Source: DASVBE01 sp963770375 (lineage in GTDB: Bacteria; Actinomycetota; Actinomycetes; Streptosporangiales; Streptosporangiaceae). From it: a DNA stretch of 64,000 bases. Position numbers and translations under genes: made by a program. The notes under the pieces were generated by a model that did no database searches, was not told the DNA's origin, and worked only from the letters and a program-made list of their open reading frames with translations. How positions within the stretch are numbered: position 1 is the first letter of the stretch; each line of letters opens with the position of its first letter. Of the stretch, positions 33,707-42,782 are shown piece by piece. The stretch covers positions 1-64,000 of the forward strand of contig CAVYPM010000003.1 of the NCBI GenBank assembly GCA_963770375.1, read 5' to 3'.

Positions 33707-35354
33707 TCAGGCGCTGAGCAGGTCGCGGCGCCGGAAGGCGGCCAGTGCGGCGAGGGCCGCGGCCAGGCCGAGGCCGGCCATGACCGCGGCGTCCGCCGCG
33801 CGGAAGGGCTGCGCGGGCACCAGCCCGACGTGGGCGAAGGGCGTCAGGTCCACGAGCCAGCCGGGCGCGCCGAGCAGGGCGCCGACGGCCTGCCAGAGGA
33901 ACGTCACGGTGACGATCCCGTAGCCGATCGCGGCGCTGGCCCGGGGGGTGACCGCGTAGGCCAGGGCGGCGAGGCCGAGGAAGAGCGCGGCCACCGGCAG
34001 GCAGTTCGCCGCGGCCTCGAGCGCCCGCGGCAGCGTGATCCCGGCCCCGCCGGACACCGCTCCGGCCCAGGTCAGCACCCCGGACGTGAGCGAGATCAGG
34101 GTGATGCCGCCCGCCGCGATCAGCAGCCGCCCGCCGAGCCAGCGGACCCGGCTGACGGGCAGCGCGAGCAGGGTCTCGAGCTGCTGGCCGGCCTCCTCGC
34201 GGCGGGCCGTCCCGACCTGCGCGCAGGCGAACAGGCTGACGGCCAGCATGACGAAGAAGAAGACGAAGGACAGGTAGCCGGCCGGGGTCGCGATCGAGCC
34301 GGTCCCGAGCTTGCCGAGCTGGCGGGCCGCGTTCTTCGGGATGTCGGCGGGTGACACGCCGCCGGACACGAGGCCGAGGATGAACATGAAGACCGCGAAG
34401 CAGCCGGTCCAGGCGAGCAGGCTGTCGCGCTGGCTGCGCAGGGCCTGAGCGGCCGGGGAGGACAGCAGGCCCAGCCGCGGCTCCGCGCTGCCGCGGGCGG
34501 GGAGCAGGCCGCTGCCGAGGTCGCGGCGGGCGGCGAGCCGCGCCGCGGTGCCGAGCAGCAGCACGCTCGCCGCCGCCGGGAGCAGGAGCACGGCGGGCCG
34601 GGCGCCGGTGAACGGGCGCAGCTCCTCGGCCCAGCCCAGCGGGGTGGCCCAGCGCAGCCAGCCGGCCCCGCTGGCGGTGTCGGCGACCGCCCGCAGCAGC
34701 AGGAACAGCGCGACCGCGGCGCCGCCCAGCTCCAGGGCGACCCGGCGGGACGGGGCGAGCTGGCTCGCCACCGCGCCCAGCCCCGCGAACACCGGTATCA
34801 CCGAGACCGTGGCCAGGGCGAGGTAGGCCGACCCGGCGGCGGGAAGGCGGCCGGCCACGAACCCGGCGAACTCCGCCGCCCACAACGCCAGCGCGGCCAC
34901 CCCGATCGCGGCCATCGCGGACCAGTAGGCCGTGCGGCGGCTGATGATCCCGGCGAGCACGAGCTCCGTGCGGCCCGCGTCCTCCTCGCCGCGCAGCGCC
35001 TGCGCGGTGGCCACCAGGCCGAACGCCGCGGCGGCGATGGCCAGCGTCCCGCCGACCCGCCAGGCGCTGTAGCCGGCCACCGTCAGCAGGCCGTGCGGCT
35101 CGCCGTAGAACAGGCGCAGCCCGGTGTTGCCGCCGAAGTCGCGGGCGAACGCCAGGCGGTCCGGCCGCGGCCGGGTAGGTGCCGCGGTAGCCAACCGGCT
35201 GGATGAAGGAGTACACCGCGAACAGGTAGCCGAACGTCGCGGTCAGCACGCGGCCGCCGCGCAGCACCCGGGCCGCGACGGCGCTGGCCGGGCCGCGGGC
35301 CGTCCTCCTGTGCGAGCGGCGCATCGGCCGTGCGTCGTGGCTAACGGCTGACAT
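33707..35354 (-). pseudogene. ABC exporter permease (one frameshift near the N-terminus)
   Basis: ATG 35354, inside the end of the ATPase gene, gives an N-terminal part with VLTATFGYLFAVYSFIQPVG. Near 35165-35185 the frame shifts by one base and continues as DRLAFARDFGGNTGLRLFYG, followed by about 12 membrane helices in two similar halves to 33707. The joined protein, about 548 residues, is like the two-repeat permeases of antibiotic exporters. With the ATPase it would pump a hydrophobic compound out. As sequenced, only the frame from 35194 is long (495 aa) and lacks the first helix. Confidence 0.78.
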
Positions 35355-36258
35355 GGCCGTCGTAGTGCCGCAGGAAGATCTCCTCCAGCGAGGGCTCACG
35401 GCTCACCAGGGACGTGACCTGGTGCCCGGCCAGGGCGGTGATCACCGGCCCGTCGCGGCCCGCGATCTCGAAGCGGAGCACGCTGGGGCCGGCCTCCGCC
35501 ACCTGCACGCCGGGCAGCGGCGGGAGCTCGGGCGCCGGGCCGTCGAACGTGACCTCGATCGTGTGCGTGCTCAGGTGCCGCAGCTCGGCCAGCGTGCCCT
35601 GGTCGACCAGCTTCCCCGCGCGGAGGATCCCGACCCGGTCGCAGACGGCCTCGACCTCGCTGAGGATGTGCGAGGACAGGAAGACCGTCTGCCCGCGGTC
35701 CTTCGCCTCGGTCACGCACTCCCGGAAGGCCATCTCCATCAGCGGGTCGAGCCCGCTGGTCGGCTCGTCCATGATCAGCAGGTCCGCGCGGGTCGCCAGC
35801 GCGGCGATGAGCTGCACCTTCTGCCGGTTGCCCTTGGACAGGGTGCGCACCTTCTTCTTCGTGTCGAGCCCGAAACGCTGCACCAGCTGGTCCCGGTAGG
35901 CGGTGTCCACGCCGCCGTGCACCCGGGCGAGGAACTCCAGGGTCTCCGCGCCGGTCATGGCCGGCCACAGGTACGGCTCGCCGGCGACGTACGCCACCCG
36001 GCGATGCGCCCTGACCGGGTCGCGCCACGCGTCGGTGCCGAGCAGCTCGGCGCGCCCGGCCGTGGGCTTGTGGATGCCCAGCAGCAGGCGGATCGTCGTG
36101 GTCTTGCCCGCCCCGTTCGGGCCGAGGTAGCCGTACACCTCGCCGGCCTCGACGGTCAGGTCGAGATCATCCAGGGCCAGCGTCTGGCCGTAGCGCTTGG
36201 TCAGGCCCTCGGCGCTGATGGCCTTCGCCGGGCTGGCCTGCACCGGGCTGGCCGTCAT
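35341..36258 (-). CDS. ABC transporter ATP-binding protein (drug-export type)
   Basis: 305 residues. Walker A GPNGAGKTT, signature LSKGNRQ, Walker B LLIMDEPTSG and the His switch in LSSHIL are complete. The C-terminal about 80 residues are the extra domain of DrrA/YxlF-type exporters. It overlaps the TetR gene upstream by 4 bp (ATGA) and the permease downstream by 14 bp, so all three are one operon. It powers the permease. Confidence 0.93.
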   Translation of the reverse strand: MTASPVQASPAKAISAEGLTKRYGQTLALDDLDLTVEAGEVYGYLGPNGAGKTTTIRLLLGIHKPTAGRAELLGTDAWRDPVRAHRRVAYVAGEPYLWPAMTGAETLEFLARVHGGVDTAYRDQLVQRFGLDTKKKVRTLSKGNRQKVQLIAALATRADLLIMDEPTSGLDPLMEMAFRECVTEAKDRGQTVFLSSHILSEVEAVCDRVGILRAGKLVDQGTLAELRHLSTHTIEVTFDGPAPELPPLPGVQVAEAGPSVLRFEIAGRDGPVITALAGHQVTSLVSREPSLEEIFLRHYDGHVSR

Positions 36259-36914
36259 CGGGCTGGCCTTCCCGGCTGGGCCGCTTGCAGCTGGTCGATC
36301 GCCGCCTGGGCCTGGGCGGCGAGCTCGGGGCTGAGCAGCGGCTTGGAGTAGAAGTCGAGCTTGATCCGGCTCATCCGCAGGTGCCCTTCCGGGGTGAAGA
36401 TGCCGGCGCCCAGGGCCCGCGACAGCTGGGCGTGCATCGCGAGCAGGCCGGTTTCCATGGCCACGAAAAGCGCGGCGTAGCCCCGCGGGTCCGCGAGCTC
36501 ACCGGGGTGGTTCTGGGCCAGCCAGGCCTCGCTGAGGTCGACCATCGCGTCGAACATCGCCGCGGCGGACGGGGAGCCGTCCACCAGCGACCGGGCGAAG
36601 TAGCGGTAGGTCAGCAGGATCGTGGGGTGCGCGGCGGCCAGGAACCCGGTGTCGGCGACCCGGCCGTCGCGCACCGCCTGCTCCTTGATGCGCACGATCT
36701 GGTCGAGCGCGAAGGCATCGCACGCGGCACGGAGGTCGTCCTTGGAACCGAAGTGGTGCCGCACCAGCCCGCCCGACACCCCGGCGGCCTTCGCGATGTC
36801 CCGGATCGTCGCTCCCTCGACGCCGCGCTCGGCGAAGAGGCGCAGTGCCGCGTCCCGGATCCGGGCCCGGGCCGTGAGATCCCCGGCGGCCCGCTCGCCC
36901 AGTGACGTTGCCAC
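36255..36914 (-). CDS. TetR-family regulator of the ABC exporter
   Basis: 219 residues from GTG. The N-terminal HTH reads RIRDAALRLFAERGVEGATI and AGVSGGLVRHHFGSKDDLRA; the remainder is a helical ligand-binding domain. First gene of the exporter operon, with a strong palindrome at its promoter, so it is probably an autorepressor released by the exported compound. Confidence 0.9.
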   Translation of the reverse strand: MATSLGERAAGDLTARARIRDAALRLFAERGVEGATIRDIAKAAGVSGGLVRHHFGSKDDLRAACDAFALDQIVRIKEQAVRDGRVADTGFLAAAHPTILLTYRYFARSLVDGSPSAAAMFDAMVDLSEAWLAQNHPGELADPRGYAALFVAMETGLLAMHAQLSRALGAGIFTPEGHLRMSRIKLDFYSKPLLSPELAAQAQAAIDQLQAAQPGRPAR

Positions 36915-36923
36915 CCGGATCTC

Positions 36924-36992
36924 CCCTGGCTATACCTGCCGACAGCTTATTGCTCTTTCTGTACTGCTGACTATACGTATGTATAGCCAGGG
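36924..36992. promoter_or_regulatory. Operator region of the exporter operon
   Basis: CCCTGGCTATAC (36924-36935) and its perfect reverse complement (36981-36992) form 12-bp arms 45 bp apart. The right arm also belongs to a tight palindrome, CTATAC-GTAT-GTATAG, at 36971-36986. This lies just upstream of the TetR start and fits binding of its product. Confidence 0.7.
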
Positions 36993-37081
36993 TGGCAAGG
37001 CCGGGCCGGGCGTGGCGGTCTTTATGCCGCGCTTATCCCGCCGGACGATAATGGGACACCCGGGCGCGAAAGGGAGGTCTG

Positions 37082-37120
37082 ATGCGCATGCTGACGGCAG
37101 CGGCCCGGCCCGGGCCGTGA
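37082..37120 (+). pseudogene. 12-codon leader, probable remnant of a response-regulator gene
   Basis: After AGGGAGG, ATGCGCATGCTG starts a 12-codon frame, MRMLTAAARPGP, whose TGA overlaps the kinase start as GTGA. The upstream DNA (CGCTTATCC at 37030, GATAATG, CGGGCGCGA, GGGAGG) and the first codons parallel the leader and MRVL start of the response regulator at 31737. A kinase with a GTGA overlap normally follows its response regulator, so I infer an internal deletion, or an assembly collapse, of that gene. It could also be a short coupled leader. Confidence 0.5.
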
Positions 37121-38220
37121 ACTTCTTCCGCCCGTCGCTCCGCCAGCGGGTTGCCCTGGCCCTGGCGGCGATGTTCGCGGCCGGCTTCCTGGCCGCGGCG
37201 GTCATCATCGCCTTGGGCCATGAGCTCATCTTCCGCCTGTGGGGCTCCTACACCCACCACGTCGAGTGCTTCTGGCACCGGGACAGGGTCACCTGCCACC
37301 GGCCGCTCTCGTCCGCCACCCACCTCTGGTATCTGGTGGGCGTGGCGGCTGCCGTGCTGCTGGCCGCCCTGATCTGGTGGCTGGTGGCAGGCCGCACGCT
37401 CCGGCCGCTCTCGCAGACCGTGCAGACGGTGCGCCAGCTCGGCCCGGAGAACCTGCGCCAGCGGATCCGGATGACGGGCTCTGCCGACGTGCTGAAGGAG
37501 CTCGCCGACGCACTCGACGACGCGCTGGACCGGCTGTCCGCCGGTTACGAGGGCCAGCGCCGGTTCGCCGCGAACGCCTCGCACGAGCTGCGCACCCCGC
37601 TGGCGGTGCAGCGGCTGCTGACCGAGGTCGCCATGGATGACCCGCAGGCGGGCGAGGACCTGCACCGGCTGGGCGCGCAGCTCATCCGCGTCAACGAGCG
37701 GAACGAGCGGCTGATCGAGGGGCTGCTGGTGCTGGCGGAGAGCGACCGCGGGGTGCCGGGCAAGGTGCCGGTGCGGCTGGACAAGATCGCCGGATCGGTG
37801 CTGGACGCCCATGCGGACCTGGCCGGGAAGCACGACGTCAGCCTGCACCGCAGCCTCACCGAACGGGAGATCTCCGGCGATCCGCTGCTGCTGGAGCGGC
37901 TGATCGGCAACCTCGTGACGAACGCGATCCTCTACAACCAGCCCGGCGGCTGGGTCGAGGTCGAGGTGGCCGCGGAAACGGACGCCGGGCCCGCGCTGTC
38001 CGTGCGCAACACGGGCCAGAACGTCCCGGCGGAGTCGGTCTACGCCCTGTTCGAGCCCTTCCGGCGGCTGAGTGCCGACCGGACGAACCACAACGGCGGC
38101 GCGGGCCTGGGCATGTCGATCGCCCGCTCGATCACCGCCGCCCACGGCGGCACGATCCGGGCCCGGCCGCGCAGCGAGGGCGGCCTGATCGTGGACATCG
38201 AGCTTCCCTCCCGGCCGTGA
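37117..38220 (+). CDS. Sensor histidine kinase
   Basis: 367 residues from GTG 37117. Two membrane helices (about 13-35 and 72-92) frame a short outside loop with HHVECFWHRDRVTCHRPL, which contains His and Cys residues that might bind metal or sense redox. HAMP follows, then the H-box ASHELRTPLAVQRLL, N-box NLVTNAILYN, and G-box GGAGLGMSIA. It autophosphorylates the His and passes phosphate to a response regulator. None follows; the best candidate in the window is the one at 31057, with a similar leader. Confidence 0.9.
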   Translation: MNFFRPSLRQRVALALAAMFAAGFLAAAVIIALGHELIFRLWGSYTHHVECFWHRDRVTCHRPLSSATHLWYLVGVAAAVLLAALIWWLVAGRTLRPLSQTVQTVRQLGPENLRQRIRMTGSADVLKELADALDDALDRLSAGYEGQRRFAANASHELRTPLAVQRLLTEVAMDDPQAGEDLHRLGAQLIRVNERNERLIEGLLVLAESDRGVPGKVPVRLDKIAGSVLDAHADLAGKHDVSLHRSLTEREISGDPLLLERLIGNLVTNAILYNQPGGWVEVEVAAETDAGPALSVRNTGQNVPAESVYALFEPFRRLSADRTNHNGGAGLGMSIARSITAAHGGTIRARPRSEGGLIVDIELPSRP

Positions 38221-38251
38221 GCGGCCCCGCGGGCGCGGAGCCGGAGGCCGA

Positions 38252-38318
38252 TGGTTTACACCGTTGACAACCATGAGGGACCGCACGCAGGCTGACGGTT
38301 GACACATATGTAAACCGT
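38252..38318. promoter_or_regulatory. Two operator-like dyads upstream of the DHA2 exporter
   Basis: One dyad at 38252-38273 has TGGTT and AACCA arms with TTTACA and TTGACA inside; the other at 38295-38318 has ACGGTT and AACCGT arms with TTGACA inside. GGTTTACA and TGTAAACC also pair across the two. They lie 17-83 bp before the exporter ATG and probably bind the TetR protein coded after it. Confidence 0.6.
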
Positions 38319-38334
38319 ATGCCTGGAGGGTCAC

Positions 38335-39810
38335 ATGCACGGACTTCGTGCTCACCGGCGGGCCGCGGCGCCCTTGCCCGCGGCGGGCGGGCCGGCCGCG
38401 GGCGGGGCATCCCCGGAAAACCACGGATCCCGGCGTTCCTGGTCGCTGCTGGTCCTGCTCAGCGTGGCGCAGTTCATGGTCATCCTGGACGCCACCGTGG
38501 TGAACGTCGCACTGCCGTCGATCGGCCGGTCGCTGCACTTCTCCCCCGGCGGGCTGCAGTGGGCCGTGACCGCTTACGTCCTGGCCAGCGGCGGGCTGGT
38601 GCTGGCCGGGGGGCGAGCCGCCGACCTGGCCGGGCGGCGCCGGATGTTCCTGGCCGGGCTGACCGTGTTCACCGCGGCCTCGCTGGCCAGCGGCCTGGCG
38701 CTGAGCCCGGCCGCCCTGATCGCGGCACGGGCCGGCCAGGGCCTGGGCGCGGCCCTGCTCACCCCGGCCGCCCTGTCGATCATCACCACGACCTACGCGG
38801 GCGCCCAGCGCGCGACCGCACTGGCCACCTGGGGCGCGCTCGGCGGGGCCGGCGCGGCCGCCGGGGTGCTGGCGGGCGGCGTGCTGACCACCTGGCTCGG
38901 CTGGCGCTCGGTGTTCCTGGTCAACGTCCCCATCGGGGCCGTGGCCGGGCTGCTGAGCCTGCGCATGGTGCCCCGGCACAGCGCGCCGGGCCCGGCCTGG
39001 CGGCAGTTCGACCTGGCCGGCGCGGCACTGGGCATCGGCGGTCTGGTGTCGGCCGCGTACGCGATCGCCGGCGTGCCGTCCCGCGGCTGGGCATCCGCCC
39101 AGACCCTGCTGGTCCTCGCGCTCGCTGCCGCCCTGCTGGCGGCCTTCGCGGCCACCGAGCGGCGGGCCGCGCGCCCGCTGCTGCCGCCGCGGCTCTGGCG
39201 CTCCCGGTCGCTGGTCGCCGGGGTGCTGGTGATGTTCGGCGCGACCGGGCTCCTGGTCGGCACGTTCTTCCTGAACTCGCTGTACCTTCAGGGCGTGCAG
39301 CATGCCTCGGCCCTGCGCACGGGCCTGGAGTTCCTGCCGCTCGCGCTGGTGATCGGCGCCAGCGCGCACCTCGGGTCGCGCCTGCTGCCCGCCGCCGGGA
39401 CCCGCGCGGTGATCGTCGCCGGGCTGCTGCTGATGGGCGGCGGGGCCCTGCTGCTGACCCGGGTTGCGCCTGGCTCGGGCTATCTCACCGGCGTGCTGCC
39501 CGGCCTGCTGGTCATCGGCGCGGGCACCGGGCTGGTTCTCCCGGGCGCCTCGGTCACCGCGCTGAGCGGCATCGCCGCCAGCGAGGCCGGAGCCGCCTCG
39601 GGCCTGATGACCGCCGCTCATGAGATCGGCGCGGCCGTGGGCGTGGCGGTGTTCTCCGCCGCGGGAGTCGCGGTGACGGGCGGCGTCGCGGCCGGTTACC
39701 GGCACGGCTTCGCCGTCGCGGCCGCCGTTGCCGCCGGGCTGGCGGTCACCGGCGCGGTCCTGTCCCCCGCGGTGCGGCCCGCTCCCGGCGCGCCGATGGC
39801 GGTGCACTGA
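38335..39810 (+). CDS. MFS drug exporter, DHA2 (14 TM) family
   Basis: 491 residues from ATG (GGAGGG upstream). After a 35-residue basic N-terminal tail come about 14 hydrophobic segments. DHA2 marks are FMVILDATVVNVALPSIG in helix 1, AGGRAADLAGRRRMFL in loop 2-3 and WGALGGAGAAAGVLAGG in helix 5. It should export drugs in exchange for protons; substrate unknown. The TetR gene starts one base after its stop. Confidence 0.9.
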   Translation: MHGLRAHRRAAAPLPAAGGPAAGGASPENHGSRRSWSLLVLLSVAQFMVILDATVVNVALPSIGRSLHFSPGGLQWAVTAYVLASGGLVLAGGRAADLAGRRRMFLAGLTVFTAASLASGLALSPAALIAARAGQGLGAALLTPAALSIITTTYAGAQRATALATWGALGGAGAAAGVLAGGVLTTWLGWRSVFLVNVPIGAVAGLLSLRMVPRHSAPGPAWRQFDLAGAALGIGGLVSAAYAIAGVPSRGWASAQTLLVLALAAALLAAFAATERRAARPLLPPRLWRSRSLVAGVLVMFGATGLLVGTFFLNSLYLQGVQHASALRTGLEFLPLALVIGASAHLGSRLLPAAGTRAVIVAGLLLMGGGALLLTRVAPGSGYLTGVLPGLLVIGAGTGLVLPGASVTALSGIAASEAGAASGLMTAAHEIGAAVGVAVFSAAGVAVTGGVAAGYRHGFAVAAAVAAGLAVTGAVLSPAVRPAPGAPMAVH

Positions 39811-39811
39811 C

Positions 39812-40435
39812 GTGCCCGCCCCGCACGGCACGGGCCGCGGCACCGCACGCGCGACCCCGGCCAGCTACCACCGGCAGATCGCCGACCGCAACGCCCAGGC
39901 CATCCTGGACGCGGCTGAGGAACTGCTCCGCCTCGAAGGGCACACCAGCATCTCGGCCGTCGCCGCGCTGGCGGGGGTCTCCCGGGTCACCGTCTACGCG
40001 CACTTCCCGACCTGGGAGGCCCTGCTGGAAGCGGCGGTGCAGCGCGCGGTGACCCGGGTCATGACCGCGCTGGAGTCAGCGCAGCTGGACCAGGGCCCGC
40101 CGCTGGAGGCGCTGGACCGGATGCTCGCCGCGGCCTGGCAGCACCTGGCCCGCTACCAGGCGATGGCCCAGGCCGTATCCGAGCTTCTCAGCCCGGAGGC
40201 GGTCACCCGCACCCACCAGGCCGCCCACCAGGCCCTCGCCGCGCTGCTGGAACGCGGCCGGGCCGACGGCTCCTTCCGCACCGACGTGCCCGCGGCCTGG
40301 CTCGCGACGGCCTCCATCGCGCTGATCCACGCCTGCTCCGACAGCGTCCGGGCGGGCACGATCGACCCCGGCGAGGCCGCGCGGATCCTGCGCGTCTCGG
40401 TCCGCGACCTGTTCACCGGAACCCCGGGCCGCTGA
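39812..40435 (+). CDS. TetR-family regulator downstream of the DHA2 exporter
   Basis: 207 residues from GTG 39812, one base after the exporter stop, so co-transcribed. HTH: AQAILDAAEELLRLEGHTSI and AGVSRVTVYAHFPTWEALLE. The remaining helices form the ligand-binding part (LERGRADGSFRTDVPAAWLA). It likely represses the operon through the dyads at 38252-38318. No clear ribosome site is seen, consistent with coupled translation. Confidence 0.88.
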   Translation: MPAPHGTGRGTARATPASYHRQIADRNAQAILDAAEELLRLEGHTSISAVAALAGVSRVTVYAHFPTWEALLEAAVQRAVTRVMTALESAQLDQGPPLEALDRMLAAAWQHLARYQAMAQAVSELLSPEAVTRTHQAAHQALAALLERGRADGSFRTDVPAAWLATASIALIHACSDSVRAGTIDPGEAARILRVSVRDLFTGTPGR

Positions 40436-40453
40436 CCTCGCGGTCCGGCGGGA

Positions 40454-41131
40454 CTACGGCTGGGGCGCCAGGGCCCGTACCCCGGCGATGAACAGGTCGA
40501 CGCCGAAGCGGTAGTGGAACTCCGGGTCGCAGCTGGACATCGGCTCGGCCGCTTCCACCAGGCGCGGGAACTGGTCGGGCGGCAGCAAGGCCATCCGCAC
40601 CCGGTTCGTGCGCTGCTTCTCGGCGATCTCGGCCGCGGTCAGCTCCGGGTGGAAACCCGGCTCGCTCATGACCAGCATCAGGCCGGTCCACAGGGCGTTG
40701 CGGGTGATCTCCGCCGCCTGCTCGGGACCGAACCCGCCCTGGTGCAGCACTTCCAGCGTCGTCTCCGACGCGAGCTGCATGGAGCTGCTCTGCTTCTCGC
40801 CTTCCAGGATGAGCTGGGAGGCGCACGGATGGCTGCGCAGCACCTGCAGCAGCGACTCCAGCAGGCCGCGAAGCTGCCGGTGCCACGGCTCCGCATCGTC
40901 GACGTCGGTGTCGAGCTCGCTCCAGACCCGGTCGGCGAGGCCGGCGAGCAGCTCTTCCTTGTTCCTGAAGTGCCAGTACAGCGCCATCGGCGTGACGCCG
41001 AGCTCGGTCGCGAGCCGCCGGATCGTCAGCGCGTCCAGGCCGTCTGCGTCCGCCAGGGCGAGCGCACGCTGGACCACGGCCTGCTTGGTCAGCCGGCCCC
41101 GCTCCGCTTCTCGTGCCCGCGTGTTCGCCAT
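40454..41131 (-). CDS. TetR-family regulator, TetR_C_1 type
   Basis: 225 residues from ATG 41131. The start is set by the usual opening RLTKQAVVQRALALADADGL; the frame is open to 41215 but that part holds the operators. HTH: ALTIRRLATELGVTPMALYW. The C-terminal domain resembles tetracycline-repressor type ligand domains. It diverges from a DHA2 exporter gene with palindromes between, the standard repressor-exporter arrangement. Confidence 0.9.
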   Translation of the reverse strand: MANTRAREAERGRLTKQAVVQRALALADADGLDALTIRRLATELGVTPMALYWHFRNKEELLAGLADRVWSELDTDVDDAEPWHRQLRGLLESLLQVLRSHPCASQLILEGEKQSSSMQLASETTLEVLHQGGFGPEQAAEITRNALWTGLMLVMSEPGFHPELTAAEIAEKQRTNRVRMALLPPDQFPRLVEAAEPMSSCDPEFHYRFGVDLFIAGVRALAPQP

Positions 41132-41169
41132 CACTTGACAACTATACGCCGTACAGCTCAAGATAGCCA

Positions 41170-41218
41170 TATACAACGTACAAGAGCGTTGTACATGAGC
41201 AACGTACATGCACACCGT
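41170..41218. promoter_or_regulatory. Operators between TetR and DHA2 exporter genes
   Basis: GTACAA-GAGCG-TTGTAC (41178-41194) is a perfect dyad, extended by TACAACG and CGTTGTA arms. CAACGTACA occurs twice in direct orientation (41173 and 41200). These overlap the likely divergent promoters. Confidence 0.65.
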
Positions 41219-41245
41219 ACGTGAAACTTGCTGAGGAGCCCGGCC

Positions 41246-42709
41246 ATGCGCACACGCTGGTGGTCCCTGGTGGCGGTGTCACTCGCCACGTTCATGACCT
41301 ACCTCGACAACAACGTGACCAACGTCGCGATACCGACCATCCAGCGCAACCTGCACCTGTCGGTGGCGAGCCTGGAATGGGTGGTCAGCAGCTACATCCT
41401 GGTGTTCGCCGGGCTGATGCTGGCCGGCGGGCGCCTGGCCGACGTGTTCGGCCGCCGCCGGCTGTTCCTGACCGGGCTGTCGATTTTCACGCTGGCTTCC
41501 CTCGGCGCGGGCCTGGCCGGCAGCGGCAGCATCCTGATCGCGGCGCGGCTGGTCCAGGGCCTGGGGGCGGCACTGCTTATCCCGACCACGCTGGCGATCA
41601 TCCTGGCGGCCTTCACGAACCCCAGGGAACGCACGGCGGCCATCAGCACCTGGACCGCGATCGGCGCGATGGCGCTCGCGTTCGGCCCGCTGATCGGCGG
41701 GTTCATCAGCCAGCACCTGCACTGGGGCTGGATCTTCTTCATCAACGTCCCGGTCGGCGTCGCCGCCTTCGCCATCGCGGTCGTGGCCACGCAGGAGTCC
41801 CGTGACCCCTCAGCGGTGCGGCACCTCGACGTCCCCGGCCTGATCACCTCGGCGATCGCGCTGTTCTCGCTGACCTACGCGCTGATCGAGGGCCACGACA
41901 AGGGCTGGACCTCCACGCTGATCCTCGGTGCCTTCGCGCTCGCGGCGGCCGCGGGCACGGCCTTCGCCCTGATCGAGTCGCGTACCGCTCACCCGATGGT
42001 CGAGATGCGCCTGTTCCGGTCCCGCGTTTTCGCGGGCGGCACGACCACCATGATGCTGTGGGCCTTCGGGATCTTCGGGATCTACTTCTTCACCTCGATC
42101 TACCTGCAGAACATCCTCGGCTTCTCGCCGACCAAGGCCGGGCTGGCGTTCGTCCCGATGGCCCTGTGCCTGGCCCTGTTCGCCTCGCTCGCCGAGCCGG
42201 TCGGCCGCGTGCTGCGGGCCAACCAGACGGTGGCCCTCGGCATGGCGGTCATGGCCGTGGGGCTGTACCTGTTCTCCCGGCTCGGCGCAGACGCCACCTT
42301 CGCCAGCCTGATGCCCGGCTTCCTGCTCTTCGGCGCCGGAGCCGGCCTGATGAACGTCCCGCTCACCAACGCGGTGCTGCTCTCGATGCCGCCCGAGCGG
42401 TCCGGTATCGCCTCGGCCCTGCTGAACGCCTCGCGCGAGGTGGCCGGGCTTCTGGGCATCACGATCATCGGCGCCGTCCTGCGCTCCCAGCAGGGCTCGG
42501 CCCTCCAGCACGGCGCGCACCCGGCCACTGCCTACCTCGACGGCTACCACGCCGGCCTGATGGTCACGGTTGCCCTGCTCGCAGCCGGCGCGGTGGCCAG
42601 CTACCTCGCCCTGCGCGGGACTTCCGGCCAGCCGGCCGCCGGCAGCCCGGTGGCCGCCACCGCCGCCGAGCTGTCCGGCTCGGCGGAGCCGGAGCTGACA
42701 AGCCGGTAA
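41246..42709 (+). CDS. MFS drug exporter, DHA2 (14 TM) family
   Basis: 487 residues from ATG 41246, with GAGGAG 8 bases upstream (a TTG at 41228 is less likely). FMTYLDNNVTNVAIPTIQ in helix 1, AGGRLADVFGRRRLFL in loop 2-3, and FGPLIGGFISQHLHWGWIFF in helices 5-6 are DHA2 marks. The first motif has DNN in place of the usual DATI/DTTI. Proton-driven export of an unknown compound is expected, under the divergent TetR. A strong hairpin follows the gene. Confidence 0.9.
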   Translation: MRTRWWSLVAVSLATFMTYLDNNVTNVAIPTIQRNLHLSVASLEWVVSSYILVFAGLMLAGGRLADVFGRRRLFLTGLSIFTLASLGAGLAGSGSILIAARLVQGLGAALLIPTTLAIILAAFTNPRERTAAISTWTAIGAMALAFGPLIGGFISQHLHWGWIFFINVPVGVAAFAIAVVATQESRDPSAVRHLDVPGLITSAIALFSLTYALIEGHDKGWTSTLILGAFALAAAAGTAFALIESRTAHPMVEMRLFRSRVFAGGTTTMMLWAFGIFGIYFFTSIYLQNILGFSPTKAGLAFVPMALCLALFASLAEPVGRVLRANQTVALGMAVMAVGLYLFSRLGADATFASLMPGFLLFGAGAGLMNVPLTNAVLLSMPPERSGIASALLNASREVAGLLGITIIGAVLRSQQGSALQHGAHPATAYLDGYHAGLMVTVALLAAGAVASYLALRGTSGQPAAGSPVAATAAELSGSAEPELTSR

Positions 42710-42731
42710 CCAGCAGATAACCAGCGCCAAT

Positions 42732-42763
42732 CCGGCCCGGCCGCAGTCTTGCGGCCGGGCCGG
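42732..42763 (+). terminator. Hairpin after the DHA2 exporter
   Basis: Perfect 14-bp stem, CCGGCCCGGCCGCA (42732-42745), loop GTCT, and its complement (42750-42763), 22 bp after the exporter stop. No T-tract, as is common in high-GC actinomycetes. Confidence 0.6.
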
Positions 42764-42782
42764 CCGCGCGATACTGGGCCCC

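Noticed and set aside
37033..39843. 936-codon open frame antisense to the kinase and DHA2 exporter
   Set aside because: Gln/Arg/Gly-rich, no domain, and covers two clear genes on the other strand; long antisense frames are normal at this GC content.
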